From the NCBI GenBank assembly GCA_022605955.1, contig JAKCOZ010000002.1:66010783-66074782 (forward strand): DNA of 64,000 nucleotides, given 5' to 3'. The notes beneath the pieces are model-generated. The model saw nothing but the letters and a program-made list of their open reading frames with translations. It was not told where the DNA came from and did not search any database. Position numbers and translations under genes: made by a program. This stretch comes from Rallus limicola (taxonomy: Eukaryota; Chordata; Aves; Gruiformes; Rallidae). Below are positions 63,147-64,000 of this stretch, piece by piece (the stretch's first letter is position 1; each line of letters starts with the position of its first letter).

Positions 63147-64000
63147 CCTGACCTTGAATACCACCACCTCTGGACACCCTCTTCCAGTGTCTCACCACCC
63201 TCATAGTAAGGAACTTCTTCCTAATGTCTAATTTAAGCCTAAACCTACCCTGCTCTAGTTTAAAACCATTGCCCCTCATCCTGTTGCTACTTATCCTTAC
63301 AAACAGTCCCTCCCAGCTTTTCTGCAAGCCCCTTCAGGTACTGAAAGATTCCTATAAGGTCTCCCTGAGCCTCCTCTTCTCCCAGCTGAACAAGCCTGAC
63401 TCTCTCAGCCTGTCTTCACAGGAGAGGTGCTCCAGCCCTCTGATCATCCTCATGGCCCTCCTCTGGACTCACTCCAAAAGGTCTATGTCCTTTTTGTGTT
63501 GAGAGCTACAGAGTTGGATGCAGTACTCCAGGTGGGGTCTCACCAGAGCAGAGGGGGGACAATCACGACTCTCTATCTGCTGGCCACCTTTCTTTCAGCA
63601 GTCCAGAATCCAATTGGCCTTCTGGCTTGCATCTAGATGTACACTGGTGGTTCACGTCCAGCTTTTCATCCACCAGTACCCTAAAATCCTTTTCTGCAGG
63701 GCTGCAGGCACATCATGACCCAGCCTGTATTGGTAGCAAGGGTTGTCCCTACCCAAGTGCAGGACCTTATACTTTTTGAACTTCATGAGGTTTGCATGGG
63801 CCCATCTCACTAGCTTGTCCAGGTCCTTCTGGATTACATCCTGTCCCTCTGGCATATCAACTACCCACTCAGATTGGTGTCATCTGAAAACTTGCTGAGG
63901 ATGCACTTGATACCAGTGCATCACTGATGAAGATATTAAATAAAACTGGTCCCAGTATGGATTCCTGAGGGACACCGTCTGTCACCTCCCTCCATCTGGA
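63147..64000 (-). mobile_element. CR1 LINE fragment with decayed reverse-transcriptase end, continuing beyond the window
   Basis: The minus strand carries the C-terminal part of CR1 ORF2 and the 3' non-coding part. At about 63975-63920 the frame reads [18 protein letters not shown], a reverse-transcriptase motif block. A frameshift follows, the catalytic FADD region is changed to FSDD in another frame, and then MPEGQDVIQKDLDKL and LMKFKKYKVLHLGR are readable in the frame 63652-63855. The 3' part includes GAGTACTGCATCCAACTCTG, CAGAGGAGGGCCATGAGGAT, GGAGCACCTCTCCTGTGAAG and TTAGACATTAGGAAGAAGTT. About 18 bases are missing after GTCCAGAGGTGGT, and the element stops after TATTCAAGGTCAGG, before the usual 3' end. 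It is non-functional and lies in GABRG1 intron 7. Confidence 0.93.

Noticed and set aside
63224..63718. Several overlapping plus-strand frames (92, 69 and 66 codons)
   Set aside because: They are antisense readings of the CR1 fragment at 63147-64000.
1..64000. CRISPR array, bacterial operon or phage-defence type system
   Set aside because: There are no regularly spaced repeats, no dense coding and no ribosome-binding context. Introns, CR1 and LTRs show that this is vertebrate nuclear DNA.

Overview
The window is avian nuclear DNA. It is AT-rich and non-coding over almost its whole length, it carries several CR1 retrotransposon fragments and endogenous-retrovirus LTRs of bird types, and it holds the last two coding exons of one recognisable vertebrate gene. 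The species cannot be named from the sequence. The mix of LTRs would fit a neoavian bird, perhaps a songbird, but that is an inference.

The gene is a GABA-A receptor gamma subunit, best matched to GABRG1, on the minus strand. Exon 8 (61102-61313) encodes the second half of pore helix M2, the M2-M3 linker, M3 and the start of the M3-M4 loop. Exon 9 (56007-56285) encodes the rest of that loop, M4 and the stop codon. The phase-0 intron between them (56286-61101) has consensus splice sites. The earlier exons, for the signal peptide, ligand-binding domain and M1, lie beyond position 64000. The 3' UTR runs below 56007, with a possible poly(A) signal at 55668-55673.

The other 55 kb, downstream of the gene, shows no credible exon. 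This fits the large gene-poor interval known 3' of GABRG1 in other amniotes. Its recognisable contents, in order, are: an ERVL-type LTR cut by the window start (1-525); a LTR at 10385-10830; a two-module LTR on the minus strand (16656-17485); two CR1 fragments joined tail to tail (20446-20935); a solo LTR with perfect 5-bp target duplications (28659-29220); a degraded ERVL-type LTR (about 34215-34879); a CR1 3' end (36824-37110); and a CR1 scrap (55075-55140). Two more CR1 scraps and a longer CR1 piece (63147-64000, minus strand) lie in the GABRG1 introns. Simple repeats, G-quadruplex-type tracts, AT palindromes and one perfect 11-bp stem-loop are scattered between them.

I found no CRISPR array, operon, tRNA, rRNA or intact viral gene, and nothing that supports a new biological system. 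The observations most worth checking are the composite LTR, the CR1 junction that looks like a rearrangement breakpoint, the stem-loop in a conserved-looking stretch, and a recurring A-rich/CCCC motif.
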